A stretch of 64,000 nt of DNA from Enterobacter chengduensis (GCF_001984825.2 NZ_CP043318.1:2356001-2420000); one strand, 5' to 3'. Counted from the stretch's first letter, positions 17,704 to 28,117 are shown. The notes: a model not told the origin generated them from the sequence alone. Numbers and translations: made by a program.

Positions 17704-18612
17704 CTAGCGGTAGCGCCTGCGGTATTCCCCCGGCGAGACGCCAAAACGCTGCTTAAACGCCGTTGAGAAATGGCTATGGTCGGTGAACCCCCAGCTGTAG
17801 CCAATGCCCGCCAGCTTTTCATCATCCCCGGCAGCGCGCAGCACCTGCGCACACAAATCCAGCCGACGGTTTTTGATGTACTGCGCCACCACCAGCCCCT
17901 TTTCGGCAAACATGCGGTAGAGGCTGCGCACGGACATCCCGCTCTCGGCGGCAATCCATTCCGGGCGCAGCGATTCAGACTGAATATGGTCGTCAATCAG
18001 CGCCACGACCTGCTGGAATTGACGCTCCTTGCGCGGCTGAATCACGTCGCGCTGCTGAAAAGCGGGGCGCAGCAGGCAGATCATCGCCTCAAGCGCCGCT
18101 TCACTCTCCCGGTCGCTCAGGTCGGCATTGCTCATGCTCTCCATCAGCAGGCGATGGCTCAGCTGGACCGTGGGCAAGGTGCGGGAAAGGGCGGTCGCGC
18201 AGCTTATCTCCTGAAAACGACACTGCTGCTCAATAATCTGACGGGGAACCAGCAGCGAAATCTGGCGGGATTTTTCCCGCCAGTTAATCGAGCAGGGGCG
18301 CGATGCGTCAATCAGCGTGATATCACCGGTTCTCAGTACCGCGCGACGATCCTCCTGCTCAATTTCCGCGCTGCCTTCAAGCTGGAACACGGTGTAGAAC
18401 CAGGCATCATGACTCTGGGCGATCTCCTGACGGGAGCGGAACAGATTTACGCCGCCGGCGGTGACGGTACTGAGCTTCAGGCTGCGCGCATAGCTGGTCT
18501 CCAGCTCGCCGAAGAATTTCCCCTCCGTGGGCTGCGCGTTAAACCGCCCGCAAACCTGATTAATTTGCGCCAGCCACTGCTGATACTGTTCCTGCTCGCT
18601 TGCACACGCCAT
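17704..18612 (-). CDS. feaR: FeaR, AraC-family activator of aromatic amine catabolism
   Basis: 302-residue AraC/XylS regulator, closely matching E. coli FeaR (301). The N-terminal AraC-binding-like sensor domain covers about 20-180; the two helix-turn-helix units lie in the last 100 residues (WIAAESGMSVRSLYRMF and LAGIGYSWGFTDHSHFSTAF). An upstream ATG at 18654 would add 14 residues; the one at 18612 is preferred because GAGAGAAG precedes it and it matches the E. coli start. FeaR activates tynA and feaB in response to aromatic aldehydes formed from amines. Divergent from feaB. Confidence 0.93.
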   Translation of the reverse strand: MACASEQEQYQQWLAQINQVCGRFNAQPTEGKFFGELETSYARSLKLSTVTAGGVNLFRSRQEIAQSHDAWFYTVFQLEGSAEIEQEDRRAVLRTGDITLIDASRPCSINWREKSRQISLLVPRQIIEQQCRFQEISCATALSRTLPTVQLSHRLLMESMSNADLSDRESEAALEAMICLLRPAFQQRDVIQPRKERQFQQVVALIDDHIQSESLRPEWIAAESGMSVRSLYRMFAEKGLVVAQYIKNRRLDLCAQVLRAAGDDEKLAGIGYSWGFTDHSHFSTAFKQRFGVSPGEYRRRYR

Positions 18613-18751
18613 CGCTTCTCTCACTGCACCGTCAACGTTTTCGCATTGTTGCATTTGTGTTGCATTTTGTCAGAGCTATGAGGCTGACTATAGGAAAGAA
18701 CGCTCACCGGTAACAGCGATATAAGCGGCAATTATCGCGATTTGCGGAGCC

Positions 18752-18780
18752 TGTCACAGGTGGCAAAGCGAATGTCACAG
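18752..18780 (+). promoter_or_regulatory. Putative FeaR operator upstream of feaB
   Basis: Two exact direct repeats TGTCACAG at 18752-18759 and 18773-18780, 21 bp apart (two helical turns), about 75-100 bp before the feaB ATG. Both fit TGNCA-N8-AAA, the FeaR consensus as I remember it. The same geometry recurs upstream of tynA. Confidence 0.65.
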
Positions 18781-18853
18781 AGACAAAAGCGAGAACGTAA
18801 AACCCCACATAGACTGGATAAACACCCTGAGAAGAATAACGAAGGAGTATCCT

Positions 18854-20353
18854 ATGTCTGCATCACAGGTGGCCATTCAGCCTGCCGTACAACAGTTTTT
18901 AGACCGACAGCATGGCCTGTGGATTGAAGGGCGTCAGGCCGCGTCGGACAGTGAAAAAAGGCTGAACGTCTACAACCCGGCCACGGGCGAGGTCATTGCC
19001 TCGACCGCCGACGCCAGCGTCGACGACGTCGACCGCGCGGTGATGTCCGGCTGGCGCGCGTTTGTCGCCCGCAGCTGGGCCGGAAAACTCCCGGCAGAGC
19101 GCGAGCGGATCCTGCTCCATTTCGCCGATCTGGTTGAACAGCATAGCGAGGAGCTGGCCCAGCTTGAAACCCTGGAGCAGGGCAAATCCATCAACATTTC
19201 CCGGGCCTTTGAGGTGGGCTGCACGCTGAACTGGATGCGCTATACCGCCGGGCTGACCACCAAAATTGCAGGCAAAACCCTCGACCTCTCTATTCCTCTG
19301 CCGCAGGGCGCCCGCTATCAGGCGTGGACGCGCAAGGAGCCGGTTGGCGTGGTGGCCGGGATTGTGCCCTGGAACTTCCCGCTGATGATCGGCATGTGGA
19401 AGGTGATGCCCGCCCTGGCGGCTGGCTGCTCGATTGTCATCAAGCCGTCAGAAACCACGCCGCTGACCATGCTGCGCGTGGCGGAGCTGGCCAGCGAAGC
19501 GGGCATTCCGGACGGGGTATTCAACGTGGTGACCGGGAGCGGCGCGGTGTGTGGCGCGGCGCTGACCTCGCATCCGCATATTGCCAAGGTGAGCTTCACC
19601 GGCTCAACGGCAACGGGCAAGCAAATCGCCCGCGCGGCGGCTGACACGCTCACCGGGGTGACCCTGGAGCTGGGTGGGAAAAACCCGGCTATCGTTCTGA
19701 AAGACGCGGACCCGGCATGGGTGATCGAAGGCCTGATGACCGGCAGCTTCCTGAACCAGGGGCAGGTGTGCGCGGCGAGTTCCCGTATCTATATTGAAGC
19801 GCCGCTGTTTGACACGCTGGTCAGCGGGTTTGAGCAGGCGGTGAAATCCCTGAGCGTCGGGCCGGGCATGTCGCCGGAGGCGTTTATCAACCCGCTGGTG
19901 TCGCGCGCGCACTGCGATAAGGTGCAGGCCTTCCTTGATGAAGCGACCTCGCGCCACGCGGAGCTGCTCGTCGGTAACCGGGGGCCAGAAGGCAAAGGCT
20001 ATTACGTCTCGCCTACGCTGGTAGTGAACCCGGACGCCTCGCTGCGTTTAACCCGCGAAGAGGTGTTTGGCCCGGTGGTCAACCTGGTGCGCGTCGCCGA
20101 CGGCGAAGAGGCGCTCCAGCTGGCAAACGACACCGAATACGGCCTGACCGCCAGCGTCTGGACGCAGAACATCAGCAAGGCGCTGGAGTACACCGACCGG
20201 CTGCAGGCGGGCACCGTCTGGGTGAACAGCCATACGCTGATCGACGCCAACCTGCCGTTCGGCGGCATGAAGCAGTCCGGCACCGGTCGCGACTTTGGCC
20301 CGGACTGGCTGGACGGCTGGTGTGAAACCAAGTCGGTTTGCGTGCGGTATTAA
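18854..20353 (+). CDS. feaB: FeaB, phenylacetaldehyde dehydrogenase
   Basis: 499-residue NAD-dependent aldehyde dehydrogenase, the family length for FeaB. The catalytic cysteine is in QGQVCAASS (about residue 303), the general-base glutamate in LELGGKNPA, and the cofactor loop in SFTGSTATG. It oxidises phenylacetaldehyde, and its hydroxy forms, made by TynA to phenylacetate, which feeds the paa genes. AAGGAG precedes the ATG. FeaR sites are upstream. A REP element follows the stop. Confidence 0.96.
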   Translation: MSASQVAIQPAVQQFLDRQHGLWIEGRQAASDSEKRLNVYNPATGEVIASTADASVDDVDRAVMSGWRAFVARSWAGKLPAERERILLHFADLVEQHSEELAQLETLEQGKSINISRAFEVGCTLNWMRYTAGLTTKIAGKTLDLSIPLPQGARYQAWTRKEPVGVVAGIVPWNFPLMIGMWKVMPALAAGCSIVIKPSETTPLTMLRVAELASEAGIPDGVFNVVTGSGAVCGAALTSHPHIAKVSFTGSTATGKQIARAAADTLTGVTLELGGKNPAIVLKDADPAWVIEGLMTGSFLNQGQVCAASSRIYIEAPLFDTLVSGFEQAVKSLSVGPGMSPEAFINPLVSRAHCDKVQAFLDEATSRHAELLVGNRGPEGKGYYVSPTLVVNPDASLRLTREEVFGPVVNLVRVADGEEALQLANDTEYGLTASVWTQNISKALEYTDRLQAGTVWVNSHTLIDANLPFGGMKQSGTGRDFGPDWLDGWCETKSVCVRY

Positions 20354-20360
20354 AAAACAA

Positions 20361-20435
20361 GCCGGGTGGCGGCTACGCCTTACCCGGCCTACAACGGCAC
20401 GAACCGTAGGCCGGGTAAGCGCAGCGCCACCCGGC
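20361..20435. repeat. Paired REP element
   Basis: Two oppositely oriented REP units: GCCGGGTGGCGGCTACGCC and its imperfect inverse ending GCGCCACCCGGC, separated by a short spacer. Similar units occur at 54691-54743 and 55800-55832. Lies between the convergent feaB and diguanylate cyclase genes. Confidence 0.85.
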
Positions 20436-20440
20436 TTCGC

Positions 20441-21547
20441 CTACCGCGACCACCGATCCCGCCCGGCCTCTTTCGCCCGGTACAGCGCCGCATCGGCGCG
20501 GGCGATAATCTCGGTGCCCGCTAGCCCCTCCGCCATGCTCGCTATGCCCATGCTCACGGTAACATGGTCGCTGACCGTCGAGGCGCCGTGCGGTATGGCT
20601 TCGGCGCGCAGCCCGTCCTGAATGCGCAGGGCAACCTTTTCAGCGATGTTTACCGGGCAATTGAAGAGGATGACCACGAACTCCTCGCCGCCGTAGCGCG
20701 ATACCACATCGTCAGGCGTTCGCACCGACTGCTTCAGCACGCGCGCCACGCGGGTCAGACAGTCGTCGCCCGCCTGGTGCCCGTAGGTGTCGTTGTAGCG
20801 CTTGAAGTAGTCGATATCCAGCATAATCACCGAGAAGGTTTTTTTCTGCTCAACCGCGTTCTCCAGCACCACCTCCATCTTCCGGCGGTTGGCGGTTTTG
20901 GTTAGCGGGTCCTGATGCGCCAGCGCATCCAGCCGCGATATCAGCAGCTGATTTTGCTGGTTACGTCGCCAGGCTTCGTCAAACCAGCTCAGCAGGATAA
21001 AACGCCCGCAGATCAGGATCAGCGTAAAGACGCTCCAGATAATAATGAAGTGAAGGTTGAGGCCATCATTCAGGATCCAGTTTGCTATCGGCAGGGTGAT
21101 CCAGAGCGGGAGCACAAAAGCGAGCAGCCCCTCAGGGTAAAAATAGAGCGCCGTTAAGCCCGCGAGTAATAAAATGACGCACAGCGGCCAGACGTGCGGG
21201 AGCAGCAGCTGGGTGATAAACCAGAAGCAGGAGACCGACCAGATGGCGCTGCAGATAAACAGCACCACGCTGATGCCGGCGATGCGTCGCCAGGCCATGA
21301 GCATCAGCGCAGCTGAGAGGATGATAATGCCGAGCATGGAGGCATCGACCATTTTCGTCAGCTGCGGCGAATGGGGATAAAGGGGATCGCTGGTATTAAG
21401 CAGTACGTGTCGCAGCAGAATCATCACCGCGAAGCTGATATTCACGAACGCCAGCCACGGCAGGTTCATCGCCAGCCCATGCATCACCATGGCCTGGCGC
21501 GTGGGCCAGGTTGCCCGTTCAAGCGTCGGTTTTTTTCTTTTTTCCAT
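20441..21547 (-). CDS. Membrane-bound diguanylate cyclase (GGDEF domain)
   Basis: 368 residues. About six transmembrane helices occupy residues 25-190 (MASE-like sensor), followed by a GGDEF domain with the active motif RYGGEEF, so it should make c-di-GMP. The product-inhibition site would need RxxD ending six residues before GGEEF; here that stretch is TPDD with the arginine shifted one place, so feedback inhibition is probably absent. It lies between feaB and tynA, where E. coli has no gene. The link to aromatic catabolism is positional only. Confidence 0.88.
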   Translation of the reverse strand: MEKRKKPTLERATWPTRQAMVMHGLAMNLPWLAFVNISFAVMILLRHVLLNTSDPLYPHSPQLTKMVDASMLGIIILSAALMLMAWRRIAGISVVLFICSAIWSVSCFWFITQLLLPHVWPLCVILLLAGLTALYFYPEGLLAFVLPLWITLPIANWILNDGLNLHFIIIWSVFTLILICGRFILLSWFDEAWRRNQQNQLLISRLDALAHQDPLTKTANRRKMEVVLENAVEQKKTFSVIMLDIDYFKRYNDTYGHQAGDDCLTRVARVLKQSVRTPDDVVSRYGGEEFVVILFNCPVNIAEKVALRIQDGLRAEAIPHGASTVSDHVTVSMGIASMAEGLAGTEIIARADAALYRAKEAGRDRWSR

Positions 21548-21634
21548 AAAGCCCTTTCCCGTCCGGGGGATAAATCATGCAGGTGGGATATCAGTAACTA
21601 TAAGCAAGCCCGGACGAAGCTCAAATGCAGAGGC

Positions 21635-21658
21635 AAAAAAAACCGGGCAATTGCCCGG
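21635..21658 (-). terminator. Intrinsic terminator of tynA
   Basis: Perfect palindrome CCGGGCAATTGCCCGG (21643-21658), read on the minus strand before an uninterrupted run of eight T, directly after the tynA stop. Confidence 0.93.
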
Positions 21659-21665
21659 CGGGTGG

Positions 21666-23939
21666 TTATTTATCCTCTTTTTTCTTCCCGAGCGTTGGCG
21701 TCTCGTCGAAGAAGTTCCACGGTTTAAGCAGGGTATGTACCCATTCCGTCGGCATAATCGGCCACTCTTCGGCCCGCGCCACGTGGGTGGTGCCGGTGGT
21801 CATCCAGACGACGTCGTCCTGGTCGTTGAGCGACTCGTTATCTTTGCTGTACTGTCCCAGGCCGGTGTCATGGATGGAACGATTCGGGAATTTCCCTTCC
21901 GGATACCGCTCATCCGGATGGTAGCGGGTCACCCACAGCTGTTTATCCATAAAGCTCAGGCGATGGTAGATCCACTCGTCCGGGGCAAATTTCGCGCCGG
22001 TCGCCACCGGGTGCGTACCGCCCGCGTAAGGGATAATCTGGTATGAGACCGGGTTGCCCATGCGGTTCTCTTTACTCGTGTTGCTCAGCAGGCGAATGGT
22101 GCCCGGGTCGAACTTCTGCGCCGCCTGCTGCTCGGTATCAATATCGTACTGGTTAATTTGCATGGTGCTGGTGCGCGGGCCTCCGGCGGTATTCGGCTTC
22201 ACTTCCGGATCCATTGCCACCAGCTTGTTGTTAATGCCGTCCACGTCCATATCAAGACGGAAGTTATAGATGTGCTGGTGCGTGGTGCCCACGATGTTGT
22301 GATCGATGAGCGTGCCGTATTTGGTGTCGTCCTTGGCGGTGGCGTCGTGCATGGTTTTCGCCTGCACGCCTTTCACCGCTTCGATACCCGTCGCGCCGGC
22401 ATCAATGCCGATGGTGCCGTTCTCATGGAACACCCAGTCGAAGATGTAATCGTAGTTGCCCACGGTACTCACCCAGCGCACCACCAGCTCGCGGCGCTCG
22501 GCGCTGACGTTTGGCTGGCCCATCTCCTGATGCTTGTATTCCGGCCCCGCGTAGCGTTCGAAAATGGCGATCGCGCGCGGGATCTCCATCGGCGCGCCGG
22601 TGTAGTCCGGGATGGTTTCATTGAGCATCACGGCGTTGGACGGCACGTCTTTCCCGCGCACCAGCGGCGAGGTCAGGGTGCCCATGCCGTAGTCGCCGGA
22701 GTCCAGATAGGCCTTAAAGTACCAGCCCACGTCCGGATCGCCGTAAGGGACGATCATGCCGCCCAGCGACCCCTGATACATCACCTGACGCTTTTTGCCG
22801 CTGTCGTTATACGTCACGGTCGAAATCATCGGTCCCACGCGGGAGTCCAGGCTCAGGTGAAAATCCCAGTTCTGCCAGTGCACCATATCGCCGGTAATGG
22901 TGTAGTTCTTGCCTTCCGGCTCAACAATCTCGAGCGGTTTTTTCGGCGTCTCTATACGGTCGCGGCCATCGTAGGGGCGCGGCGTCATCGGAACCGGAAC
23001 AACGGCGCCTTCCTCAATCTTCTGGATTTTCTTCTGCTCAAGATCCACCACGGCCACCAGGTTTTCAATCGGGTGCGCCCAGTAGTTGCCGTCACCGACG
23101 TCGAGATAGCTCACCACCTTCAGCAGGCGATCTTCCTGCTTCAGGCCATCTTTACCGTCGAAATAGCCGACGGTCAGCGGCGTGGTAATCACTTTTTTCG
23201 GGTCGGTGATGCCGTGCTTTTTAAGCACCTCGGCAAACTCCGTGCTGTCGTTGATAATCTGCTGTACCGCGGTGAAATCATCCAGCAGCACCATGCCGTG
23301 CGCGTCTTTCACCGGCTCCCAGCGCAGGATTTTTTTATCCTTCAGGTCCACCAGGCTTTCGATAACGTGCTTTCCATCGAGCATCACGATCTTCGCCTGG
23401 CGAGGCGCGTCCACTGCGGTGCCGTTGAGCACAAAGTCCCACACTTTGGCTTTCTCGGGCTCGGCAAGGGCAATCTGGGTGAAGCGGGTATTCGGCTTAA
23501 AATCCGCCGAGGCTTTGACAATCTCAACGGCCTGCTTAATTTCGTCCGCCGTCAGCGCGTTTAACGGGTGAGGGCGTTTTTCCACCTGGAAAGTCTGGTC
23601 AAGACCGGACTGGAAAACATCGTTGATGAAGCCGTCAGAGATAAAGGCCTTGTTGCCTTTCATCACCACCGGCACCTCAAGCGTGAGGGTTTTGCCGTTG
23701 ACGATGGCGGTTTTAGCGCCCGGTTTGACCTTCACAAAGGCGCCGTCTTTCGCAATGGTGAACATCTGTGCGTAATCGTCCCACTGCACGTCCGCGCCAA
23801 AGTCCTGCAGCGTTTTGTCCATCGGGACCATATGCGCCTCGCTGCCGTGGGCGAAAACAGGGGATTGCCAGGCGCAACACAGCGCAACGGCCATGGCCAG
23901 CGCCGTTCTACGGGCAGAAAAAGAAGAATTGCTTCCCAT
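21666..23939 (-). CDS. tynA: TynA, periplasmic copper amine oxidase
   Basis: 757 residues, exactly the E. coli TynA length, from the ATG at 23939, which has GAGG six bases upstream; the frame stays open another 180 bp. A signal peptide ends near VFAHGSE. The tyrosine converted to the TPQ cofactor is in VGNYDYIF, and two copper-ligand histidines are in HQHIYNF. The four N-terminal copper-amine-oxidase-type repeats precede the catalytic domain. It oxidises phenylethylamine and tyramine to aldehydes with release of ammonia and peroxide. It ends at a strong terminator and is preceded by FeaR-like repeats. Confidence 0.96.
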   Translation of the reverse strand: MGSNSSFSARRTALAMAVALCCAWQSPVFAHGSEAHMVPMDKTLQDFGADVQWDDYAQMFTIAKDGAFVKVKPGAKTAIVNGKTLTLEVPVVMKGNKAFISDGFINDVFQSGLDQTFQVEKRPHPLNALTADEIKQAVEIVKASADFKPNTRFTQIALAEPEKAKVWDFVLNGTAVDAPRQAKIVMLDGKHVIESLVDLKDKKILRWEPVKDAHGMVLLDDFTAVQQIINDSTEFAEVLKKHGITDPKKVITTPLTVGYFDGKDGLKQEDRLLKVVSYLDVGDGNYWAHPIENLVAVVDLEQKKIQKIEEGAVVPVPMTPRPYDGRDRIETPKKPLEIVEPEGKNYTITGDMVHWQNWDFHLSLDSRVGPMISTVTYNDSGKKRQVMYQGSLGGMIVPYGDPDVGWYFKAYLDSGDYGMGTLTSPLVRGKDVPSNAVMLNETIPDYTGAPMEIPRAIAIFERYAGPEYKHQEMGQPNVSAERRELVVRWVSTVGNYDYIFDWVFHENGTIGIDAGATGIEAVKGVQAKTMHDATAKDDTKYGTLIDHNIVGTTHQHIYNFRLDMDVDGINNKLVAMDPEVKPNTAGGPRTSTMQINQYDIDTEQQAAQKFDPGTIRLLSNTSKENRMGNPVSYQIIPYAGGTHPVATGAKFAPDEWIYHRLSFMDKQLWVTRYHPDERYPEGKFPNRSIHDTGLGQYSKDNESLNDQDDVVWMTTGTTHVARAEEWPIMPTEWVHTLLKPWNFFDETPTLGKKKEDK

Positions 23940-24020
23940 CGTAGACCTCATCTTGTTGTGTTTATTGTGTTGTGACAGCCTTATCCTGACAGGCGCCTGA
24001 GAAAAGCGTTTGCCTGCATC

Positions 24021-24048
24021 TGCCAGGTTATTTGTCAGCCTTGCCAGG
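24021..24048 (-). promoter_or_regulatory. Putative FeaR operator upstream of tynA
   Basis: Direct repeats CCTGGCA on the minus strand (plus-strand TGCCAGG at 24021-24027 and 24042-24048), 21 bp apart, the same period as upstream of feaB. One copy reads TGGCA-N8-AAA. It lies 82-110 bp before the tynA start. Confidence 0.6.
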
Positions 24049-24104
24049 TTAAAAAAAGAGCGGGGGTAAGTCACATGCCGGGCCATTTCCTCTCCCCATT
24101 GAGG

Positions 24105-24451
24105 CTGAGGGAACCCCACAAAATAATGTCTGCACAGACGACCCCCTCTCCCTTGAGGGAGAGGGCTGGGGTGAGGGGGAACATACGGCTGTGGAGGTCA
24201 TTCCGTTCACTTTACGTTCCTTGCTACTCTGTAACGACATGACCTGTGAACGTGCCAGGGTGGCTCAGTCGCCACCACCCTGGCAACCCGGGCTCCCGGC
24301 GGTAAATCGCCGCTTCGCGGTGCCTTCGGCTAATTCCTTCCGGCTTATCGGGGACGGGCGGAGGTAACATCCCTGTAAAGCCCGCCCTCTCGGCGCATCC
24401 ATGCGCCTCGCCCCGGCCTTACGGAAACGCCTCAGCGATTTACAGCCGGAC
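24105..24451 (+). repeat. 347-bp direct repeat, copy A (tynA-paaZ gap)
   Basis: Gap-free match to 36429-36775 in the same orientation; my hand alignment gives 20 mismatches in 347 (about 94%). It includes a GA/CT-rich palindromic part (CCCTCTCCCTTGAGGGAGAG) and a GC-rich part with several stems, for example CCAGGGTGGC with GCCACCACCCTGG. No open frame is conserved between the copies. The rest of the 621-bp gap (23940-24560) holds the tynA promoter region and an unremarkable tail after the repeat. Confidence 0.92.
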
Positions 24452-24560
24452 GAGGGCATCGCTGAAGGCCCTCAGCTATTTTAAAAGCAGCGTTATTGCT
24501 TCTGCTTTCACATTACCTGAGAGCGCTCAGCCATTGCGGAGAGGATTAGGAGTAGGGACC

Positions 24561-26603
24561 TTAGCTGAATTCACCCCGCTGGCGCGCCACCAGCGTCAGG
24601 ATGGAGTAGAGCGCCACGGCCTGCTGGTGCTGGTTGAAGATCTCAACCGCCCATTCCACCACGCCGGTTGGTTTTTCATCCGCGGTGCGCTGTTTTTTCA
24701 GCGTTTTGCGTTTGCAGGTCAGGCGTACCTGAATGGTGTCGCCCGGCTTGACCGGCTCGATAAAGCGCAGGTTTTCCATGCCGTAGTTGGCAATCACCGG
24801 CCCGACACCCGCATCGACGAACAGCCCCGCCGCGGCGGAGATCAGGAAGTAGCCGTGCACCACCCGTTCGCCAAAGATCGACTCTGCCGCGCCGATCTTG
24901 TCCATATGGGCGTAGAAGTGATCCCCGCTCAGGCAGGCAAAGTTCACGATGTCCGCTTCCGTCAGGGTGCGGCGCGGCGTCAGCAGGCTGTCGCCCGGCT
25001 GCAGCTCCTCAAAGTATTTGCGGAACGGATGCACGCGATCTTCCTGCACGGCTGCGCCGCGCACCCACTGCTTGCCGATGGCCGCCAGCATGGTCGGACT
25101 GCCCTGAATCGCCGTGCGCTGCAGGTAGTGCTTCACCGCGCGCAGGCCGCCCAGCTCTTCGCCTCCGCCCGCACGACCGGGACCGCCGTGCACCAGCTGC
25201 GGCAGCGGGGAGCCGTGGCCGGTGGACTCTTTGGCGGATTCCTCGTTAAGGATCTGAATACGCCCGTGGGCGCGCGCCGCACCGGCAATAAACTGCCGGG
25301 CAAGGGCGACATCAGCGGTAACCAGCGTGCCTGCGAGGCTGCCGCCGCCCGCGCGGGCAAGCGTCATCGCGTGTTCCGTATTGCGATACGGCATCAGCGT
25401 CGCAACCGGGCCGAAGGCTTCGGTTGAGTGCACCGCCGGAGTTTCGTCCGGCTGCGGGCAGAACAGCAGGGTCGGCGGGTAGAACGCGCCCGCGGTCTGC
25501 AGATCCGCTTTGCCGCCCAGGCGGATCTCGCAGCCTGCGGCAATCAGCTGCTCCACTTTCTCCTGCACGTCCGCGCGCTGTTCGGCATTGACCAGCGCGC
25601 CCATCTTCACCCCTTCCTGCGCCGGGTCGCCCACCACCACCTTTTCCAGCCGGGCAATCAGCGCCTGGCAAACCGCGTCAATCTGGTTTTGCGGGACGAT
25701 AATCCGGCGAATGGCGGTACATTTCTGCCCGGCCTTGGCGGTCATCTCGCGGACCACTTCCCGAACGAACAGGGCAAATTCCGGCCGGTCTGGCGTAACG
25801 TCCTCCCCCAGCACGCAGCAGTTCAGGGAGTCGGCTTCCATCGTGAAGGGAATGGAATTCGCCACAATATTCGGGTGTACGCGCAGGCTTTGCCCGGTGC
25901 TGGCGGAGCCGGTAAAGGTCACCACGTCCTGGCCGTCGAGATGGTCAAGCAGGTCTCCCGCGCCGCCGCAAATCAGGGTGATGGCGCCGTCCGGCACCAG
26001 CCCGCTGTCGACGATGGATTTCACCATCGCCTGCGTCACCTGCGCGGTGGCGGTAGCGGGTTTGATGATGGCGGGCATGCCGGCAAGCCAGGTCGGCGCC
26101 AGCTTTTCCAGCATCCCCCAGCAGGGGAAGTTAAAGGCGTTGATGTGCACCGCCACGCCGGACTTCGAGGTCAGGACGTGGCGCGCCGCAAAGCCGCCTT
26201 CTTTCGACAGCGGGATTAGCTCATCTTCCGGCCAGAGCGTGTCGTCCGGCAGCTCGCGGCTGCCCAGGCTGGCGTAGGTGAACAGGGTGCCGATCCCGCC
26301 TTCGATATCGACCCAGCTGTCTGCTTTCGTCGCCCCGGTCTGGGCGGACAGGGCATAAAACGTCTCTTTCTCGCTGAGCAGGTGCTTTGCCACCACCTTC
26401 AGCATGGCGGCACGTTCGATAAAGGTCATCCCGTGAAGCGCTTCACCGCCGCGCTCAATCGCATAGCGACGGGCGGCCGCCATATCCAGCCCTTCGCTGG
26501 TCACGCTCCACAGCGCTTCGCCACTGATGGCGTGATGAATAGTGCGTTCGCGGCCCCGGCCAGACTGCCAGGTACCGGACACGAAGCTGGCTAACTGCTG
26601 CAT
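24561..26603 (-). CDS. paaZ: PaaZ, oxepin-CoA hydrolase / semialdehyde dehydrogenase
   Basis: 680-residue bifunctional ring-opening enzyme. The N-terminal aldehyde dehydrogenase domain (about 1-520) has the catalytic cysteine in [10 protein letters not shown] and glutamate in TMEADSLN; the C-terminal MaoC-like hydratase domain (about 535-680) has the D...H pair in [10 protein letters not shown]. The hydratase opens oxepin-CoA to an aldehyde and the dehydrogenase oxidises it with NADP to 3-oxo-5,6-dehydrosuberyl-CoA. GGAG is 7 bp before the ATG. It is divergent from paaA, as in E. coli. Confidence 0.97.
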   Translation of the reverse strand: MQQLASFVSGTWQSGRGRERTIHHAISGEALWSVTSEGLDMAAARRYAIERGGEALHGMTFIERAAMLKVVAKHLLSEKETFYALSAQTGATKADSWVDIEGGIGTLFTYASLGSRELPDDTLWPEDELIPLSKEGGFAARHVLTSKSGVAVHINAFNFPCWGMLEKLAPTWLAGMPAIIKPATATAQVTQAMVKSIVDSGLVPDGAITLICGGAGDLLDHLDGQDVVTFTGSASTGQSLRVHPNIVANSIPFTMEADSLNCCVLGEDVTPDRPEFALFVREVVREMTAKAGQKCTAIRRIIVPQNQIDAVCQALIARLEKVVVGDPAQEGVKMGALVNAEQRADVQEKVEQLIAAGCEIRLGGKADLQTAGAFYPPTLLFCPQPDETPAVHSTEAFGPVATLMPYRNTEHAMTLARAGGGSLAGTLVTADVALARQFIAGAARAHGRIQILNEESAKESTGHGSPLPQLVHGGPGRAGGGEELGGLRAVKHYLQRTAIQGSPTMLAAIGKQWVRGAAVQEDRVHPFRKYFEELQPGDSLLTPRRTLTEADIVNFACLSGDHFYAHMDKIGAAESIFGERVVHGYFLISAAAGLFVDAGVGPVIANYGMENLRFIEPVKPGDTIQVRLTCKRKTLKKQRTADEKPTGVVEWAVEIFNQHQQAVALYSILTLVARQRGEFS

Positions 26604-26887
26604 CGCTTATCTCCAAATGTTACGTAATTTCACCATTAATAGTTTGATCGTGAATCATAAAAATCAAGCTGAGTTTTAATGAATTGTTAGCATTGTGATC
26701 CGGCGTGATGAATGCCTTCGTCAGAAAGCGCCTGTTAACAGGCATGCGGTAAAAGCCTTGCGAGCGACATCACAAAACAAGGAAACAATTCTTGGGGTTA
26801 TATTTAACCTTTGTGTAACTTTTAAAAAACAAAGTGATTCATAATTTCGCTTTAATTTGCAAACTAACGAATCATAAAGGTGATGAC
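26604..26887. promoter_or_regulatory. Divergent paaZ/paaA promoter region with CRP-like and PaaX-like sites
   Basis: AT-rich divergent control region. A CRP-like site TGCGA-GCGACA-TCACA lies at 26759-26774 (one mismatch in the core half-sites). PaaX-like elements are TGAATCA at 26651-26657 near paaZ, and TGATTC (26835-26840) with GAATCA (26869-26874), 28 bp apart, next to paaA. E. coli has CRP activation and PaaX repression at the same promoters, relieved by phenylacetyl-CoA; the exact sites here are read by eye. Confidence 0.65.
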
Positions 26888-27817
26888 GTGACGCAAGAAC
26901 AACGGTTTGAGCAGCGCATAGCGCAGGAGACGGCGATTGAGCCTCAGGACTGGATGCCTGACGCCTACCGTAAAACGCTGATCCGCCAGATTGGTCAGCA
27001 CGCGCACTCCGAAATCGTCGGCATGCTGCCGGAAGGGAACTGGATCGCCCGCGCCCCGACGCTGCGGCGAAAAGCGATCCTGCTGGCGAAGGTGCAGGAC
27101 GAGGCCGGGCACGGGCTCTACCTCTACAGCGCGGCGGAAACGCTGGGCTGCGCGCGGGAAGACATCTACCAGAAGATGCTCGACGGCCAGATGAAATACT
27201 CCTCCATCTTTAACTATCCGACCCTGAGCTGGGCCGATATCGGGGTAATTGGCTGGCTGGTGGACGGGGCGGCTATCGTCAACCAGGTGGCGCTGTGCCG
27301 CACCTCCTACGGTCCTTATGCCCGGGCGATGGTGAAAATCTGTAAAGAGGAGAGCTTCCACCAGCGTCAGGGGTTTGAAGCCTGCATGGCGCTGGCGCAG
27401 GGCAGTGAATCCCAGCGGCAGATGCTGCAGGACGCCATCAACCGCTTCTGGTGGCCTGCGCTGATGATGTTCGGGCCGAACGACGACAACTCGCCGAACA
27501 GCGCCCGCAGCCTGGCCTGGAAAATCAAACGCTTCGGCAACGACGAGCTGCGCCAGCGCTTTGTCGACAACACGGTGCCGCAGGTGGAAATGCTGGGCAT
27601 GACGGTGCCGGATCCCGATCTGCGCTTTGACGAAGAGAGCGGCCACTACCGCTTCGGCGAGATCGACTGGCAGGAATTTGAAGAAGTGATTAACGGGCGC
27701 GGGATCTGCAACCACGAACGCCTGGCCGCGAAGCGCAAAGCCTGGGAAGAGGGGGCGTGGGTGCGCGAAGCTGCCCTGGCGCACGCGGAAAAACAACGCG
27801 CCCGTCAGGCCGCATAA
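26888..27817 (+). CDS. paaA: PaaA, catalytic subunit of phenylacetyl-CoA epoxidase
   Basis: 309 residues from a GTG start at 26888, matching the E. coli start MTQE; an upstream ATG at 26834 in the same frame overlaps the presumed operator and is not used. Diiron ligands are visible in KVQDEAGH and KEESFHQRQ (ExxH). With PaaC, PaaB and the reductase PaaE it epoxidises the ring of phenylacetyl-CoA using O2. First gene of the long paaA-paaK operon. Confidence 0.96.
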   Translation: MTQEQRFEQRIAQETAIEPQDWMPDAYRKTLIRQIGQHAHSEIVGMLPEGNWIARAPTLRRKAILLAKVQDEAGHGLYLYSAAETLGCAREDIYQKMLDGQMKYSSIFNYPTLSWADIGVIGWLVDGAAIVNQVALCRTSYGPYARAMVKICKEESFHQRQGFEACMALAQGSESQRQMLQDAINRFWWPALMMFGPNDDNSPNSARSLAWKIKRFGNDELRQRFVDNTVPQVEMLGMTVPDPDLRFDEESGHYRFGEIDWQEFEEVINGRGICNHERLAAKRKAWEEGAWVREAALAHAEKQRARQAA

Positions 27818-27829
27818 GAGGAAATAACC

Positions 27830-28117
27830 ATGAGCAATGTCTACTGGCCGCTGTACGAAGTGTTCGTACGCAGCAAACAAGGGCTGTCCCACCGACACGT
27901 GGGCAGCCTGCACGCCGCCGACGATCGCATGGCGCTGGAAAACGCGCGCGATGCCTACACCCGCCGCAGCGAAGGGTGTTCTATCTGGGTGGTCAAGGCG
28001 AGCGAGATCGTCGCCTCCCAGCCGGAAGAGAGCGGCGAGTTCTTCGACCCGGCGGAAAGCAAGGTTTACCGCCATCCGACGTTCTACACCATCCCTGACG
28101 GCATCGAGCATATGTGA
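27830..28117 (+). CDS. paaB: PaaB, small subunit of phenylacetyl-CoA epoxidase
   Basis: 95-residue bridging subunit of the epoxidase, with the family start YWPLYEVFVRSKQGLSHRH. In solved complexes PaaB links PaaAC heterodimers into larger assemblies. 12 bp after paaA. Confidence 0.96.
   Translation: MSNVYWPLYEVFVRSKQGLSHRHVGSLHAADDRMALENARDAYTRRSEGCSIWVVKASEIVASQPEESGEFFDPAESKVYRHPTFYTIPDGIEHM

Noticed and set aside
22158..23564. Long open frame (468 codons) opposite tynA
   Set aside because: Exact antisense of a well-conserved gene; composition is an artefact of high GC third positions, and no ribosome site is seen.
24265..24459. 64-codon open frame inside repeat copy A
   Set aside because: Its start codon lies outside the repeated part and copy B does not keep it, so it is unlikely to be coding.
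26864..28111. Long open frame (415 codons) opposite paaA and paaB
   Set aside because: Antisense shadow of conserved paa genes, histidine- and arginine-rich as such shadows are.
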